In this document: piece after piece, positions 33,704-42,789 of the stretch | Numbering within the stretch: the stretch's first letter is position 1 | Layout: every line of letters starts with the position of its first letter | Assembly: GCF_000423565.1 (NCBI RefSeq) | Contig: NZ_AUIF01000046.1 | Coordinates: 1-64,000, forward strand | Origin: Runella zeae DSM 19591 | GTDB taxonomy: Bacteria; Bacteroidota; Bacteroidia; Cytophagales; Spirosomataceae | Direction: 5' to 3' | Length of the DNA: 64,000 nt | Made by a program: the position numbers and the translations under genes | The notes under the pieces: model-generated | The model's input: the letters and a program-made list of their open reading frames with translations, nothing else | Database searches by the model: none | Told to the model about the DNA's origin: nothing

Positions 33704-35221
33704 TTAGGGAGTTTGAAGAGCTACCAAAGCGTCAAAATCCTCGCTCAGTTTATAACTCAATCTTTCAAAAATCTCCGCAAAGCGACCATAACGTTCATGG
33801 TGCGTAAGATTAGGCTGGTAGGTTTCGACCGACCGAATGGTACGGGCGGCATCTTCCAAGTCTTTAAAAATGCCCAAATGAGTCAATCCCAGCAGTGCTG
33901 CGCCTGCACTTGCACTATCATGTTTATCGTTGATATACACCGTTTTTCCGAATACATCCGAAAGCACCTGCGCAAACAAGGGTAAAGTGGCATATGCTCC
34001 GTTTATATAAAGATTTTGGATAGAACGATACTGCTGTAGAAGTTTTCCGATACTGTATATCTCATATACAATACCTTCTACGGTCGCACGGATAAAATGA
34101 CGCCGTTCGTGGGTAATATTGGCTCCAATGTAAGCGCCGCGCGCATTGGCGTTCCAGAGAGGCGCACGTTCTCCGAGCAAATAAGGCAAGAACAAAAGGC
34201 CTCCCGCGCCGGCTGGTACTCGCTCGGCTTCCATTAAGAGTTGCTTAATGGTGTAGTCCATATCTAGGTGGATTCCCGATGTACCAAACTGCTGTACAAA
34301 CCACTCAAATACCACACCGCCATTGTTGGTAGGGCCTCCCGAAATGTACTTTCCTTTGGTAAGTAAATAATTAAAGAAGCGCTGTTGAGAATCTTGGATT
34401 ACTTGGTTTCCTGCTACCCGCATCGCTCCACTTGAGCCGATGGTGATGGTAGCGTCGCCTTCCGTCACTACGCCAGCTCCTAGGGTAGCTAAGCAGCCGT
34501 CACTTGCGCCCACAATTACCTTTGTAGCACTTGTGAGCCGAAAAAGCCTGACATATTCTTTTTTGAGTTTTAGTTCGCCAAAATCAATAGGAACTAGCTC
34601 AGAAAGTTGCTGAGGTTTGATACCTGCAAAATCAAGGGCTAGTTTTTCCCACGTAAGCGTATGAATATTAAACAAACCCGTCGAAGAAGCGATACTATGA
34701 TCAATCACAAGTTGGCCAGTAAGTTGATAAATGACGTATTCCTTGATAGAAATAAATTTATAAACTTTCTCAAACCAAGTGGGGGGGGTATGATTGTGAA
34801 ACCAGCATATTTTGGCTAGAGGCGACATAGGATGTAAAGGCGTCCCCGTAGCTTCATAGATAAGTTTTCCTTCAGGAGCTTGCTTGAGGGCATTGGCTTC
34901 GTTGCGCCCGCGATTGTCGGCCCAAATAACGGCATTTCGGAGCGGGACTCCCTGCTTGTCGATAGGGAGTACACTGTGCATAGAAGCCCCAAATACCAGG
35001 GCTGAAGGGTGGTATTTTTTTCCTAATTCATCATTGAGTAAACTTTTGAGAGCATACAATACAGTCAAGAAAATCTGCTCAGAGTCTTGTTCGCTATAAT
35101 CGGGCTGTGGATGAAAAGTCGGATAAGTGCCTTGGCGCCATCCGATAAGATTGGCTGACATGTCAAAGGCCGAAGCTTTGACTTTGGTAGTACCGATGTC
35201 GAGGGTTACAATGCAATCCAT
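33704..35221 (-). CDS. Gluconokinase, FGGY family
   Basis: The 505-residue protein has the actin-like FGGY fold: TLDIGTTKVKASAFD (phosphate 1), ASMHSVLPIDKQGVPLRNAVIWADNRG, HPMSPLAKICWFH, FISIKEYVIYQLTG, ASSTGLFNIHTLTW and a C-terminal ASAGAALLGL. The middle motifs are those of FGGY gluconokinases rather than xylulokinase or glycerol kinase. It phosphorylates D-gluconate at C6. The 6-phosphogluconate dehydrogenase encoded 6 kb away would use the product. It follows the AraC gene on the same strand at 91 bases. Confidence 0.85.
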   Translation of the reverse strand: MDCIVTLDIGTTKVKASAFDMSANLIGWRQGTYPTFHPQPDYSEQDSEQIFLTVLYALKSLLNDELGKKYHPSALVFGASMHSVLPIDKQGVPLRNAVIWADNRGRNEANALKQAPEGKLIYEATGTPLHPMSPLAKICWFHNHTPPTWFEKVYKFISIKEYVIYQLTGQLVIDHSIASSTGLFNIHTLTWEKLALDFAGIKPQQLSELVPIDFGELKLKKEYVRLFRLTSATKVIVGASDGCLATLGAGVVTEGDATITIGSSGAMRVAGNQVIQDSQQRFFNYLLTKGKYISGGPTNNGGVVFEWFVQQFGTSGIHLDMDYTIKQLLMEAERVPAGAGGLLFLPYLLGERAPLWNANARGAYIGANITHERRHFIRATVEGIVYEIYSIGKLLQQYRSIQNLYINGAYATLPLFAQVLSDVFGKTVYINDKHDSASAGAALLGLTHLGIFKDLEDAARTIRSVETYQPNLTHHERYGRFAEIFERLSYKLSEDFDALVALQTP

Positions 35222-35312
35222 TCGTTGAATGAGTGACCGGGTCGCCGGTTCGAAAACATAATAAGTAATTTTAACGTATATTCTACCTTAGGTCTATTAT
35301 TTCCGTATTCTT

Positions 35313-36188
35313 TTACTCTTGGCCGCGTTTCCTAAATTGCCCTGGCGTATAGCCGGTCAGTTTTTTAAAGGTAGTAGAAAAATGTTGGGAAGAGTAAAAA
35401 CCCGTATCAAGGGCAATGTCGGTAAGACTTTTTTGACTTTGCCGAAGCTGCTTCATTGCTTCAGCGATTCGGATATTGATTAAGTAATTAAGAGGCGAAA
35501 AACCCGAGAAAGCTTTTACTTTTTCAGTAAAAGCCGTACTTCCTAATCCTACCACGGCGGCCATTTCCTCTACTGTCCAGGGGTGGTCGAGGCTATCGCG
35601 GAGCATTTGTTCGAGCTGTGCAAAAGCTTGTGGGAAATCTCGACGCTGGTTTTGTTGCTGACTTAGCTGACGAACGATAGTCACGATAAGCTCGTCAATC
35701 AATTGATTGACACGTACTTGATACGCAAATTCTGTTTGTTTGATTTCGTTTTCAATACGTTGAAGCAATTCGTAGGGTTGTTTGAGATTGTTGAGTACTA
35801 CGGGCGAATGAGATACCAACAATCTCCCCAAGAGTTTTTGGTCGTTGTCGTTGATAGCCGACCACTTTCCCAATGCCAGCTCTTTATGAAGCTCAAAACT
35901 TTCGGGCTGAAGCGTAATCCAAGCAAGGCTACCAATCTCCAAAGTACCCGAAGGACTACCGAGCGATTGGCCGGGGCACAATACCACCACATCGTTTGGG
36001 TATAAAAAATGGAGTTTGTTTTCGATAATCCATTCAAACTTCCCCTCCAACACGCATAAGACCTTGATTCCGGATTGAATCCTAACAGGCCATTCAAGAA
36101 GCTTCACAATAGGATTTTTGAGACGTATCAATTCCTTGATGTGCGTGAATTCGGCCAAAGACGTAAGCTGTTGCACAAAAGGACTCAT
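35313..36188 (-). CDS. AraC-family regulator of the sugar-acid module
   Basis: A cupin-like N-terminal domain (IKVLCVLEGKFEWIIENKLHFLYPNDVVVLCPG) is followed by an AraC helix-turn-helix (WTVEEMAAVVGLGSTAFTEKVKAF and LTDIALDTGFYSSQHFSTTFKKLTGYTPGQFRKR). It is divergent from susC and upstream of gluconokinase, so it probably controls both, with a sugar acid as ligand by inference. Confidence 0.9.
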   Translation of the reverse strand: MSPFVQQLTSLAEFTHIKELIRLKNPIVKLLEWPVRIQSGIKVLCVLEGKFEWIIENKLHFLYPNDVVVLCPGQSLGSPSGTLEIGSLAWITLQPESFELHKELALGKWSAINDNDQKLLGRLLVSHSPVVLNNLKQPYELLQRIENEIKQTEFAYQVRVNQLIDELIVTIVRQLSQQQNQRRDFPQAFAQLEQMLRDSLDHPWTVEEMAAVVGLGSTAFTEKVKAFSGFSPLNYLINIRIAEAMKQLRQSQKSLTDIALDTGFYSSQHFSTTFKKLTGYTPGQFRKRGQE

Positions 36189-36243
36189 GGAAGGTAAAGT
36201 AGGTTATTAAATTTTTTTAAGAAAATATAAAAATATTGCAAAA

Positions 36244-36266
36244 TTCTACATCGTCTATTCGTAGAA
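36244..36266. promoter_or_regulatory. Inverted repeat in the AraC-susC intergenic region
   Basis: TTCTAC (36244-36249) and GTAGAA (36261-36266) are separated by 11 bases in the 161-base divergent promoter region. The spacing of one helical turn and a half fits a dimeric operator, but the arms are short and could occur by chance. Confidence 0.25.
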
Positions 36267-36349
36267 GTTTTTAGAACAATATTGTGTTTTTTTTGCACTT
36301 GTTAAAACCCAATTATCTTATCATCCTTATCATAACTAATCATTTAAAG

Positions 36350-39300
36350 ATGAAAAAACGTTTATTCTTGCCAAGAGCTACCCTACTCATGATGGTCTTT
36401 TTGGCAATTCAAAGCACTCTTTGGGCGCAGAGCCGCATCAGCGGAACTGTCACCAATGATAATGACAAGTCGGCTTTAGCAGGTGTCTCCGTAGTTGTAA
36501 AAGGAACTAACACGGGTACATCTACCGACGGAACTGGAAACTACTCTATCAATGCCCCTTCTGGATCCACATTGGTTTTTAGTTTTATAGGATATGGCAC
36601 CAAGGAAGTGGCCGTCGGAAATCAGACTCGTATCGACATTGCTTTGGCCGAAACAAGCGAAGCCTTGCAGGAAGTAGTAGTAACGGCGCTAGGGATTAAA
36701 AAAGAATCTAAAAAGCTTGGATACGCTACCACTACTATCAATGCCGACGCTCTTACCGAAAACCGTACCCCCAATTTTATGAATACTTTGCAAGGAAAAA
36801 TAGCAGGGGTCAATATTTCTGGTTTGGGAACAGGGCCGGCTGGTACTTCTAAAATCAGGATTCGGGGACAGTCTTCTATTTCGGGGCAAAACAATCCACT
36901 CATTGTAATCAATGGGGTGCCTATCGATAATACAAACTTCGGAACCAACCCCAACAACGCTGGCGCTGATAACTCAATCGCGGTGAGAGGTGGAGGAAAT
37001 ACGTCAGACGGGGGAGATGGTCTTTCAAGTATCAATCCTGATGACATTGAGAGTATGACAGTCTTGAAGGGCGCTACAGCGGCGGCTTTGTATGGTTCAC
37101 GTGCCAAAGACGGGGTATTGATGATCACGACCAAGACCAAAGGTACAGGCCGTGGGATTGGAGTGACTTTCAACAGTAACTATACCAACGAGACTCCTTT
37201 GGATTTTACTGATTTTCAATATGAATATGGTCAAGGTGAAAACGGCGTCAGACCTACAACCGCCAATCCTACTTCTGGCCAATGGTCATTTGGAGAGAAG
37301 TTTCAGCCAGGCATGACCCAAGTATTATTTGACGGTGTTACGGTGCCGTATGAGCCTGTTTATAATCGTATTCGTAAGTTTTTTAGAAATGGCTCCAATT
37401 TTACCAACACCGTAAGTTTGTCATCTGCTAGTGACAAAGGGGGCTTCAATCTGTCGTTTTCTAATTTGGACAGTAAGGGTATTGTTTCAAACAATAGCTT
37501 CAATCGCAAAACTATCAACTTAGGTTTTGCCTATGATTTATCTAAAAAATTGAGCTTTTCGGGCAATGTCAACTACTCTAATGAGTATAACAAAAACCCA
37601 CCAAACATCGCCAACCAAGACAACTCTATCCCTACCGCTATCTACAACATGGCCAACTCTATGCCGTTGGATTTGCTAGATGCTAAGAAATACGATGCGG
37701 CTGGAAATGAGTTTGTTTATTCAAGATTTAGAAACCGTACCAATCCTTATTGGGTATTGGCGGAGCAGTTTCAGAATATTCGCCGCGACCGTATCTTTGG
37801 TAACATTTCGGTCAAATACAATCTCTTACCTTGGTTGTTTGTGCAAGCTAGGGTGGGGCAAGACTACTGGTCTCGTGACCAAGATTTCAACAACTTCCCT
37901 ACCGGCCACGCTTCTTTGGCGGCGGCACCTGCCGGTTTTGTCAACGGAACTTATACCCAAGAATCGCGCAGATTTAGAGAAACCAACGCCGACATCTTGA
38001 TTTCAGGAACGCAAAAATTCGGTGATTTTGGTTTAGATTTCAATATCGGGGGCAATCAAATGTACCGCCGTTCGGATTTAAACAGTGTATTGGTACAAGA
38101 CTTTGTGGTAAGAGGACTTTATACGGTCATGAATGGCCGGGTTAAAGATCCTATCTATGGTTTGTCAGAAAGAGCCGTAAACTCAGTGTATGGTTCGGCA
38201 GAGTTTTCGTATAAAAACTTCTTGTTTTTGAATGCCACTGCTCGTAATGACTGGTTTTCGACGCTCTCTCCTGAAAACAGAAGCATTCTATATCCTTCAG
38301 TATCGGGAAGTTTTGTGTTTTCGCAAGCATTTGATGCCATGCCTAGTTGGTTGAGCTTTGGTAAAATCCGTGCCGCTTATGCGCAAGTAGGTAGTGATAC
38401 TGACGTTTCTCCTTATTCCAACAACTTGTTTTATGGTATCAATGCCAACCTTTTTGGCGGACAGCCCGTGGGTGGTTCGCAAGGAACAACGGTACCAAAC
38501 GCTGGTTTGCGACCTATGCGTACCGAAGAAACAGAGCTGGGCTTGGAGTTGAAATTGTTTAACAACAGAGTATCACTTGATGCAGCAGTGTATAACAAAA
38601 TCACGACTGACCAAATCGTTTCGGCCCAAATCTCCGACGCGTCGGGCTTTGTAACTACGCTGATCAACAGTGGTAAAAGCCAAAACCGTGGTTTTGAAAT
38701 GTTACTGAATTTGGTGCCTGTCAAATCGACGGATTTTCAGTGGGATTTGACGTTCAATGCTTCTTATAACAAAACCAAAGTAATCAGTTTGATTACTGAT
38801 ACTCCTGGTGAAAGAATCACCGTCGGAACTCACGTGTTCAATGGTGAGCTACGCCAAGTAGTAGGCCAAGAAATGGGACAAATCTACGGATTTGGCTATC
38901 GCAGAGATGCACAAGGACGTAAAATCTACGGCGGTAACGGGATTCCACTACGTACTACCGACCTGATTTCTTTTGGCAGTGCTCTTCCTAAATGGATAGG
39001 TGGTATCAACAATGCATTTAATTATAAAGGCGCGAATCTATCGTTCTTGATTGATTTCAAACTAGGTAATAAAATGCTTTCAGGAACTAACTTCAACCTC
39101 GTACGTCATGGCCTTCATAAAATGACTTTACCGGGTCGCGACGCGGGCGGAATTGTAGGAGAAGGTGTAAACGAGCGTGGTGAGCCTAATACCGTGAAAG
39201 CCAATGTGCAACCTTACTGGGAAGTAGTACGCTCATTGGCCTTGGTGGAGCCCGTGATTTATGACGGAGGTTATTGGAAACTTCGTCAGATTACGGCAGG

Positions 39301-39511
39301 TTATGATTTTGGCAGATTCTTACCAGCTAAGTCGCCCGTTAAAGGTTTGAAATTGAGCTTTGTCGCCAACAATGTTTTGATGCTGAAAAAATGGGTTGAC
39401 AACATTGACCCCGAGTCTTTTGGGTACTCTTCTGACAACCTCGTAGGGATGGAATCTACTGGTTTGCCTACCACTCGTAGTATGGGCTTTAACTTGAATG
39501 TCAAATTTTAG
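36350..39511 (+). CDS. SusC/RagA-family TonB-dependent outer-membrane transporter
   Basis: From the ATG at 36350 the protein has a signal peptide (ending LWAQ), a carboxypeptidase-D-like regulatory domain (SGTVTNDNDKSALAGVSVVVKG), a TonB-box-like region (EVVVTALGIKKE), a plug (PNFMNTLQGKIAGVNI, IRIRGQSSISGQNNPLIVINGVP) and a 22-strand barrel ending in aromatic FNLNVKF. At 1053 residues it is full length. It should import oligosaccharides or related ligands with SusD. The frame extends to 36284, but that extension lacks a signal. It is followed after 55 bases by susD. Confidence 0.95.
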   Translation: MKKRLFLPRATLLMMVFLAIQSTLWAQSRISGTVTNDNDKSALAGVSVVVKGTNTGTSTDGTGNYSINAPSGSTLVFSFIGYGTKEVAVGNQTRIDIALAETSEALQEVVVTALGIKKESKKLGYATTTINADALTENRTPNFMNTLQGKIAGVNISGLGTGPAGTSKIRIRGQSSISGQNNPLIVINGVPIDNTNFGTNPNNAGADNSIAVRGGGNTSDGGDGLSSINPDDIESMTVLKGATAAALYGSRAKDGVLMITTKTKGTGRGIGVTFNSNYTNETPLDFTDFQYEYGQGENGVRPTTANPTSGQWSFGEKFQPGMTQVLFDGVTVPYEPVYNRIRKFFRNGSNFTNTVSLSSASDKGGFNLSFSNLDSKGIVSNNSFNRKTINLGFAYDLSKKLSFSGNVNYSNEYNKNPPNIANQDNSIPTAIYNMANSMPLDLLDAKKYDAAGNEFVYSRFRNRTNPYWVLAEQFQNIRRDRIFGNISVKYNLLPWLFVQARVGQDYWSRDQDFNNFPTGHASLAAAPAGFVNGTYTQESRRFRETNADILISGTQKFGDFGLDFNIGGNQMYRRSDLNSVLVQDFVVRGLYTVMNGRVKDPIYGLSERAVNSVYGSAEFSYKNFLFLNATARNDWFSTLSPENRSILYPSVSGSFVFSQAFDAMPSWLSFGKIRAAYAQVGSDTDVSPYSNNLFYGINANLFGGQPVGGSQGTTVPNAGLRPMRTEETELGLELKLFNNRVSLDAAVYNKITTDQIVSAQISDASGFVTTLINSGKSQNRGFEMLLNLVPVKSTDFQWDLTFNASYNKTKVISLITDTPGERITVGTHVFNGELRQVVGQEMGQIYGFGYRRDAQGRKIYGGNGIPLRTTDLISFGSALPKWIGGINNAFNYKGANLSFLIDFKLGNKMLSGTNFNLVRHGLHKMTLPGRDAGGIVGEGVNERGEPNTVKANVQPYWEVVRSLALVEPVIYDGGYWKLRQITAGYDFGRFLPAKSPVKGLKLSFVANNVLMLKKWVDNIDPESFGYSSDNLVGMESTGLPTTRSMGFNLNVKF

Positions 39512-39566
39512 CGAATGAAAAAGAAACGAATGGTAAATGACTGACATTCTTAACAAGAAAAAACAC

Positions 39567-41087
39567 ATGAAAAAAATTCTTAAATATACATTAGTGGTCA
39601 CGGCAATGCTCGGAATGGCGAGCTGTGACAAAGGGTTTGACGAGCTAAATGTCAACAAAACCGCAGCGACGGCAGTTGATCCAGCCTTTATTCTCAACAA
39701 TGCCCTTATCAATGCTTCTTTTCCGGCGGGTATTGTGCAGTACGAAATGGGGGTTGTTCAGCAGATGGTATCCCCAAACTCGGGGGTTTTGTTGGGGGCC
39801 AATTTCAACCAAGACAACCGCGATGCTACTCAGCAAACTTGGCAACGCTATTATCGTAACGTAGTTAGAAATACCGCCGATGCTATTTTATTGGCCAAAG
39901 CTAATCCTGCGCGTACCAATTTGTTGAGCATGGCACGTATCACCCAAGCTTATGCTTTTATGGTACTAACAGATACCTACGGAGATGTTCCGTATTTGCA
40001 AGCGGGTAAAGGTTTTACGGACCAAATCGTACTTCCCAAATACGATACGCAGCAGGCTATCTACACAGATATTATCAAAGAACTCACCGAAGCATCGGCG
40101 GTATTGGACGCCTCCAAGACGATTGAAACCGCCGATGTACTTTATGCAGGTGACGTTGCTAAGTGGAAAAGACTGGGCTATTCGCTCTTGCTCAGAGCAG
40201 GGATGCGATTGAGTAAAGTAGATGCAGCGCAAGCTCAGTCTATTGTCCAAAGAGCGGTACAGGGTGGAGTGATGGCTTCTAATGCCGACAATGCCTCTAT
40301 CAAACATGACCCTAACTATGTAAATGGACCCGGGCAGATGTTGAACTCAACCGAGGCAAACAACTTCTATTTAGCGGCACCTTTTGTGGATTATTTGAAG
40401 AAAACCAATGATCCCCGTCTTACAGCTATAGCGCTACGCTATGTAGGAGCGGCTTCTGGCTCAGAGCAAGTGGCTGCGCGCGGCTCCAAAGATCCTGCGC
40501 TACAAATTGGAATGCCTTTTGGGTACGACAACAACTCTATCGCTCCCGTAGCGGCAGCGGCTAAGTTGGCAAGTTTTTACGATTATTCTCAGTTGGACCG
40601 TACTCGTATGGGAAAAAATACCGCGCCTATGTTTTTGGTAACTTACGCCCAAACCCAACTTTTGCTAGCAGAAGCTGCTCAAAGAGGCTGGACTACTGGT
40701 GCAGTGGCCGATTTTTATAACAGAGGCGTAAGAGCTCACATGGAGCAGCTTGCTTCGTATGACGTAAACTCTACCGTGCCTACGGCTGCTATTGATACCT
40801 ACCTTGCCGCAAATCCGTTGGTGGCTGCTACGGCTTTGGAGCAAATCAATACTCAATATTGGATTGCTTCTTTCTTGAATGGCCCTGAAGCTTTTGCTAA
40901 TTTTAGAAGAACAGGTTTCCCTAAGCTGACTCCTAATCCCTTTCCAGGCAAAGGAATCAAGGGCGATTTCATTCGCCGCTTGACTTATCCTAACTCTGAG
41001 ATTTCGGTCAACAGCACGAATGTAAAAGAAGCAATCAGTCGCCAAGGGGCTGATGATTTGGATACTAAAGTCTGGTGGGATAAGTAA
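39567..41087 (+). CDS. SusD/RagB-family surface lipoprotein
   Basis: The ATG at 39567 gives a lipoprotein signal with lipobox MASC, followed by GFDELNVNKTAATAVDPAFILNNAL, the TPR-like helical fold with YAFMVLTDTYGDVPYLQA, WKRLGYSLLLRAGMRLSK, and EAFANFRRTGFPKL near the C-terminus. These match SusD-like family 2, which is often paired with small SusC systems. It binds the ligand at the cell surface and loads SusC. It is in an operon with susC and precedes gnd. Confidence 0.93.
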   Translation: MKKILKYTLVVTAMLGMASCDKGFDELNVNKTAATAVDPAFILNNALINASFPAGIVQYEMGVVQQMVSPNSGVLLGANFNQDNRDATQQTWQRYYRNVVRNTADAILLAKANPARTNLLSMARITQAYAFMVLTDTYGDVPYLQAGKGFTDQIVLPKYDTQQAIYTDIIKELTEASAVLDASKTIETADVLYAGDVAKWKRLGYSLLLRAGMRLSKVDAAQAQSIVQRAVQGGVMASNADNASIKHDPNYVNGPGQMLNSTEANNFYLAAPFVDYLKKTNDPRLTAIALRYVGAASGSEQVAARGSKDPALQIGMPFGYDNNSIAPVAAAAKLASFYDYSQLDRTRMGKNTAPMFLVTYAQTQLLLAEAAQRGWTTGAVADFYNRGVRAHMEQLASYDVNSTVPTAAIDTYLAANPLVAATALEQINTQYWIASFLNGPEAFANFRRTGFPKLTPNPFPGKGIKGDFIRRLTYPNSEISVNSTNVKEAISRQGADDLDTKVWWDK

Positions 41088-41107
41088 ATTTAGCTAGGAG
41101 TCAAAAG

Positions 41108-41154
41108 TATTGAGTATTGAACGTTACCTTTGTGTAAACATTCAGTACTCAATA
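41108..41154. promoter_or_regulatory. 14 bp palindrome around a TACCTTTG -7 box upstream of gnd
   Basis: TATTGAGTATTGAA (41108-41121) pairs with TTCAGTACTCAATA (41141-41154) with one T-G pair. In the loop lies TACCTTTG (41125-41132), an exact match to the Bacteroidota -7 consensus, 47 bases before the gnd start. I see no -33 box at the proper spacing. It may give gnd an independent, regulated promoter. Confidence 0.4.
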
Positions 41155-41179
41155 TCAAACACCAACCATACACACTAAA

Positions 41180-42082
41180 ATGCAAATTGGATTCGTAGGC
41201 CTTGGTAAAATGGGCTACAATTTGGCACTTAACCTACATCGCCACGGTTATGAAGTAGTAGCATATGATGTTGCTACCGACAATATCAAAAATATTTCGC
41301 TCGAAGGCGTGTCTCCTGCTTATAGTTTGGAGGAGTTGTGTCAGCAGCTAGAAGGTCGAAAGGTCGTTTGGCTTATGGTACCCGCTGGCAAGCCCGTGGA
41401 TGATTGTATAGAAGCTCTAATCCCTCATATGGAGCAGCATGATATTATCATTGATGGTGGAAACTCTAACTTCAACGATTCGGTGCGTCGTAGCAAATAC
41501 CTCAAGTCTAAAGGCATTGACTATCTCGATTGCGGCACGAGCGGTGGCGTAGAAGGAGCGCTGTATGGAGCTTGTACGATGATTGGGGGTGAGGCAGAAG
41601 CATTTAACTACTGTGAGTCAGTATTTCGCGATATTTCGGTCGAAAACGGATATTTGTATGCTGGTGGGCCAGGTAGCGGGCATTTTGTAAAAATGGTACA
41701 CAATGGCATAGAGTATGGCATGATGCAAGCCATCGCAGAAGGCTTCGAAGTAATGGAGAAGTCCTCTTACGGGCTTGATTTACAGCAAGTAGCGCGGGTG
41801 TTTAATCATGGGTCGGTTGTAAGGAGCTGGTTGATGGAACTAACCGAAAGTGCCTTTTCTAAAGACCCTAAACTAGAAGCGATTAAAGGCGTAATGCATT
41901 CGTCAGGCGAAGGCAAATGGACCCTCGAAACAGCCCTTGACATGGGCATTCCTACCCCTGTCATTGCCCTATCATTATTGATGCGTTATCGTTCTCAACA
42001 AGATGACACTTTTACGGGAAAAGTAGTGGCAGCTTTAAGAAATGAATTTGGAGGGCATGCGGTAGAGAAAGCGGTCTCCTAA
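41180..42082 (+). CDS. gnd: 6-phosphogluconate dehydrogenase, decarboxylating (short form)
   Basis: The 300-residue protein begins MQIGFVGLGKMGYNLALNL (Rossmann fold), has VVWLMVPAG, IIDGGNSNF, DCGTSGGVEGALYGACTMIGG, and GSGHFVKMVHNGIEYGMMQ with the catalytic lysine and HNGIEY. Its length shows the short GndA/YqeC class, usually NAD-preferring. It converts 6-phosphogluconate to ribulose-5-phosphate and carbon dioxide, the step after gluconokinase. It lies downstream of susCD, with a terminator after it. Confidence 0.95.
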   Translation: MQIGFVGLGKMGYNLALNLHRHGYEVVAYDVATDNIKNISLEGVSPAYSLEELCQQLEGRKVVWLMVPAGKPVDDCIEALIPHMEQHDIIIDGGNSNFNDSVRRSKYLKSKGIDYLDCGTSGGVEGALYGACTMIGGEAEAFNYCESVFRDISVENGYLYAGGPGSGHFVKMVHNGIEYGMMQAIAEGFEVMEKSSYGLDLQQVARVFNHGSVVRSWLMELTESAFSKDPKLEAIKGVMHSSGEGKWTLETALDMGIPTPVIALSLLMRYRSQQDDTFTGKVVAALRNEFGGHAVEKAVS

Positions 42083-42103
42083 ATTGGTATACTATAGGTG
42101 TTG

Positions 42104-42134
42104 AAAACCCACAAATTTGTTTGTGGGTTTTTTT
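42104..42134 (+). terminator. Terminator of gnd
   Basis: AAAACCCACAAA (42104-42115) and TTTGTGGGTTTT (42120-42131) form a perfect 12 bp stem with a four-base loop and a T tail. Confidence 0.9.
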
Positions 42135-42441
42135 ATTTGTAAATGCCTGAAAAAAAATAATTATTTTGAAGAAACCAAAAACTCAAATAAGTACTAAATT
42201 AGAAGGACAATAATACCATTTTTTTTGCTGCTTAAATGAGGCTAAATAATTGATATTCAGGTGATTGTTTCCTGAAAAATCAAAACTTTGAATAATTTGA
42301 CTCTTTGAATAGTGTATAATTTTTACGATTATGCAGAATCAGAGTTTAAAGAAAAATTTATGAAATAGAATCATTTTTAAGTAATAAGTCGTAATTTTAC
42401 CGAGGCTAGTTGCCATTTTTTATCAATATTTTATTTTTTCA
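42135..42441 (+). other. AT-rich leader region of the cold-shock gene
   Basis: About 300 bases without a gene precede the cold-shock gene. The stretch is AT-rich and includes several TA-rich boxes (for example TATAATTTTTAC near 42315) but no clean promoter pair. Long structured leaders are common before cspA-type genes; no specific fold is claimed here. Confidence 0.3.
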
Positions 42442-42633
42442 ATGAACACAGGAACAGTAAAGTTCTTCAATGAAACAAAAGGATTTGGTTTCATCGTAGA
42501 CAGTAACACAGGCGAAGACATTTTTGTACACGTATCAGGTCTAGTTGATAATGTTCGCGAAGGTGACGTAGTTACATTCGAAACAGCTCAAGGCAAAAAA
42601 GGCTTGAATGCAACCAAAGTGAAACGCGCGTAA
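42442..42633 (+). CDS. CspA-family cold-shock protein
   Basis: The 63-residue protein is a single cold-shock domain with GTVKFFNETKGFGFI (RNP1, KGFGFI) and DIFVHVSGL (RNP2). It binds single-stranded RNA/DNA and melts RNA structure. The length is slightly short but complete, ending TKVKRA. A good terminator follows 75 bases later. Confidence 0.96.
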   Translation: MNTGTVKFFNETKGFGFIVDSNTGEDIFVHVSGLVDNVREGDVVTFETAQGKKGLNATKVKRA

Positions 42634-42707
42634 CGAGCAAACAACTCGAAAGACATTTCACGTCGACGTAAGGCATATATTTTGTGTCAAAAGTGACGGT
42701 GTAAAAC

Positions 42708-42744
42708 AAGGGCAAACGATTCAAATCGTTTGCCCTTTGCTTTG
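42708..42744 (+). terminator. Terminator of the cold-shock gene
   Basis: AAGGGCAAACGAT (42708-42720) and ATCGTTTGCCCTT (42725-42737) form a perfect 13 bp stem with a four-base loop, followed by a moderately T-rich tail. Confidence 0.8.
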
Positions 42745-42789
42745 TTTGACATTCTGTAAATACCTTGAAGGCATTATTGGTGTTCAAAA

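Noticed and set aside
36622-37173. Minus-strand frame of 183 residues opposite susC
   Set aside because: It is a shadow of the SusC plug region, whose forward translation carries the family motifs.
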